Assembly (NCBI GenBank): GCA_002308755.1
Contig: DBVR01000037.1
Coordinates: 5,425-10,951, forward strand
Source of the DNA: Christensenella sp. UBA1259
Lineage (GTDB): Bacteria > Bacillota > Clostridia > Christensenellales > Borkfalkiaceae
DNA length: 5,527 bases
Direction: 5' to 3'
Both the position numbers and the translations under genes were made by a program. The notes under the pieces were generated by a model. It was given only the letters and a program-made list of their open reading frames with translations, searched no databases and was not told the DNA's origin. Shown here one piece after another: positions 5,024 to 5,527 of the stretch (positions within the stretch are counted from its first letter, which is position 1; each line of letters begins with the position of its first letter).

Positions 5024-5389
5024 TAACACTTCCGGCGCAAGCGAAATTATACGCATATAATCCTTATCGCGCAGTTCTCTCGCTATCGGCCCGAAAATAC
5101 GCGTGCCGCGGGGCTGTTTCTGCGCGTCGATAATTACCGCCGCGTTTTCGTCGAAACGCACGAAAGTTCCGTCGTTCCTTCTGATCCCGCTGGTGCTTCT
5201 GACTATTACCGCCTTCACGACTTCGCCTTTTTTTACCGCGCCGCCGGGAGTAGCCGTTTTGACGGACGCCACGATAACGTCTCCGACGTTACCCGTTCTT
5301 CTGAACGATCCGCCCAAAACTTTAATGCACATCAATTCTTTCGCGCCGGAATTGTCCGCCGCTTTCAATCTTGTAAATGGTTGTATCAT
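5021..5389 (-). CDS. rplN: 50S ribosomal protein L14
   Basis: L14 sits at the subunit interface of the 50S. It forms bridges with 16S rRNA and is the docking site of the silencing factor RsfS. The 122-residue product is the exact usual length and shows family blocks throughout: MIQPFTRLKAADNSGAKELM (1-20), IKVLGGSFRRTGNVGDVIV (22-40), TATPGGAVKKGEVVKAVIVR (45-64), FDENAAVIID (79-88), PRGTRIFGPIARELRDKDYM (93-112) and SLAPEVL at the C-terminus. The ATG has AAGGAG 7 bases upstream, overlapping the rpsQ TAA across an 11-base gap. Its own TAA is likewise part of the rplX ribosome binding site. The gene is complete and ordinary, and is the first whole gene of the spc segment in this window. Confidence 0.99.
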   Translation of the reverse strand: MIQPFTRLKAADNSGAKELMCIKVLGGSFRRTGNVGDVIVASVKTATPGGAVKKGEVVKAVIVRSTSGIRRNDGTFVRFDENAAVIIDAQKQPRGTRIFGPIARELRDKDYMRIISLAPEVL

Positions 5390-5396
5390 AGTGCGT

Positions 5397-5403
5397 CTCC
5401 TTA
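5397..5403 (-). promoter_or_regulatory. rpsQ stop codon fused to the rplN Shine-Dalgarno site
   Basis: The minus strand reads TAAGGAG. TAA (5401-5403) ends rpsQ and AAGGAG (5397-5402) is the ribosome binding site of rplN, 7 bases before the ATG. The join shows that the S10-type segment ending in rpsQ runs on into rplN without a promoter-sized gap. Confidence 0.8.
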
Positions 5404-5527
5404 CTTAGCCTTTTCGATAATTGCGGCAACTCTCCAATTCTTGTCCTTGGAAAGCTTCCTCGTTTCAACGATAAGTACCTTATAGCCGATTCCGCAAGCG
5501 TTATTTTCGTCGTGCGCTTTGAATTTA
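5401..5527 (-). CDS. rpsQ: 30S ribosomal protein S17, C-terminal part only
   Basis: S17 is a primary 16S rRNA-binding protein with an OB fold, located in the 30S body. Only the last 41 residues and the TAA stop are in the window; the family is usually about 84-88 residues, so about half is missing beyond the right edge. The visible part, KFKAHDENNACGIGYKVLIV followed by ETRKLSKDKNWRVAAIIEKA and a final K, matches the S17 signature (KAHDEN..C..GD.V.I.ETRPLSK.K.W). The family GD after the Cys reads GY here and the usual Pro after ETR is Lys, small variations. The stop is 11 bases before rplN and is shared with its Shine-Dalgarno site. The expected upstream neighbour, rpmC (L29), lies outside the window. 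Confidence 0.95.
   Translation of the reverse strand, partial: KFKAHDENNACGIGYKVLIVETRKLSKDKNWRVAAIIEKAK

Noticed and set aside
1..5527. Insertion, mobile element, CRISPR array, tRNA or novel gene within the operon
   Set aside because: Every gene and its order match the standard spc operon, and the gaps are too small for inserted genes. No direct repeats or terminal inverted repeats were seen apart from the L24 tail repeat.

Overview
The window is one uninterrupted stretch of a bacterial spc-type ribosomal protein operon, read entirely from the minus strand. In transcription order (high to low coordinate) it holds the end of rpsQ (S17), then rplN (L14), rplX (L24), rplE (L5), rpsN (S14), rpsH (S8), rplF (L6), rplR (L18), rpsE (S5), rpmD (L30), rplO (L15), and the first 379 codons of secY. 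The window edges cut rpsQ and secY. The ten genes between are complete and intact.

The organism looks like a member of the Bacillota, probably a clostridial lineage. S14 is the short zinc-binding type (61 residues, CxxC...CxxC), L24 carries a CxxC...CxxC ribbon, Shine-Dalgarno sites are strong AGGAGG/AAGGAG types, and the proteins read like Firmicute homologues. This is inferred from hand-recalled families, and I cannot name a genus. Base composition looks moderate. ATA is an unusually common Ile codon for such highly expressed genes (34 of 52 in the visible part of secY). The standard genetic code fits, with TAA stops except TAG in rpsH and TGA in rplO.

The layout is tight. Gaps between genes are 9 to 31 bases, and in several junctions the stop codon is built into the next gene's Shine-Dalgarno sequence, which suggests translational coupling. 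The one exception is the 84-base rplF-rplR gap, which can form a UUCG-tetraloop hairpin in the mRNA. No gene-free stretch exceeds 300 bases. I see no tRNA, mobile element, CRISPR array, terminator or clear promoter.

The products work together. S5, S8, S14 and S17 build the small subunit. L5, L6, L14, L15, L18, L24 and L30 build the large subunit, with L5 and L18 carrying 5S rRNA. SecY is the membrane channel through which ribosome- and SecA-delivered proteins are exported. I found no undescribed system. The points worth a second look are small: tails on L24 and L5, the hairpin in the wide gap, the stop/Shine-Dalgarno fusions, and a few lineage-specific residues.
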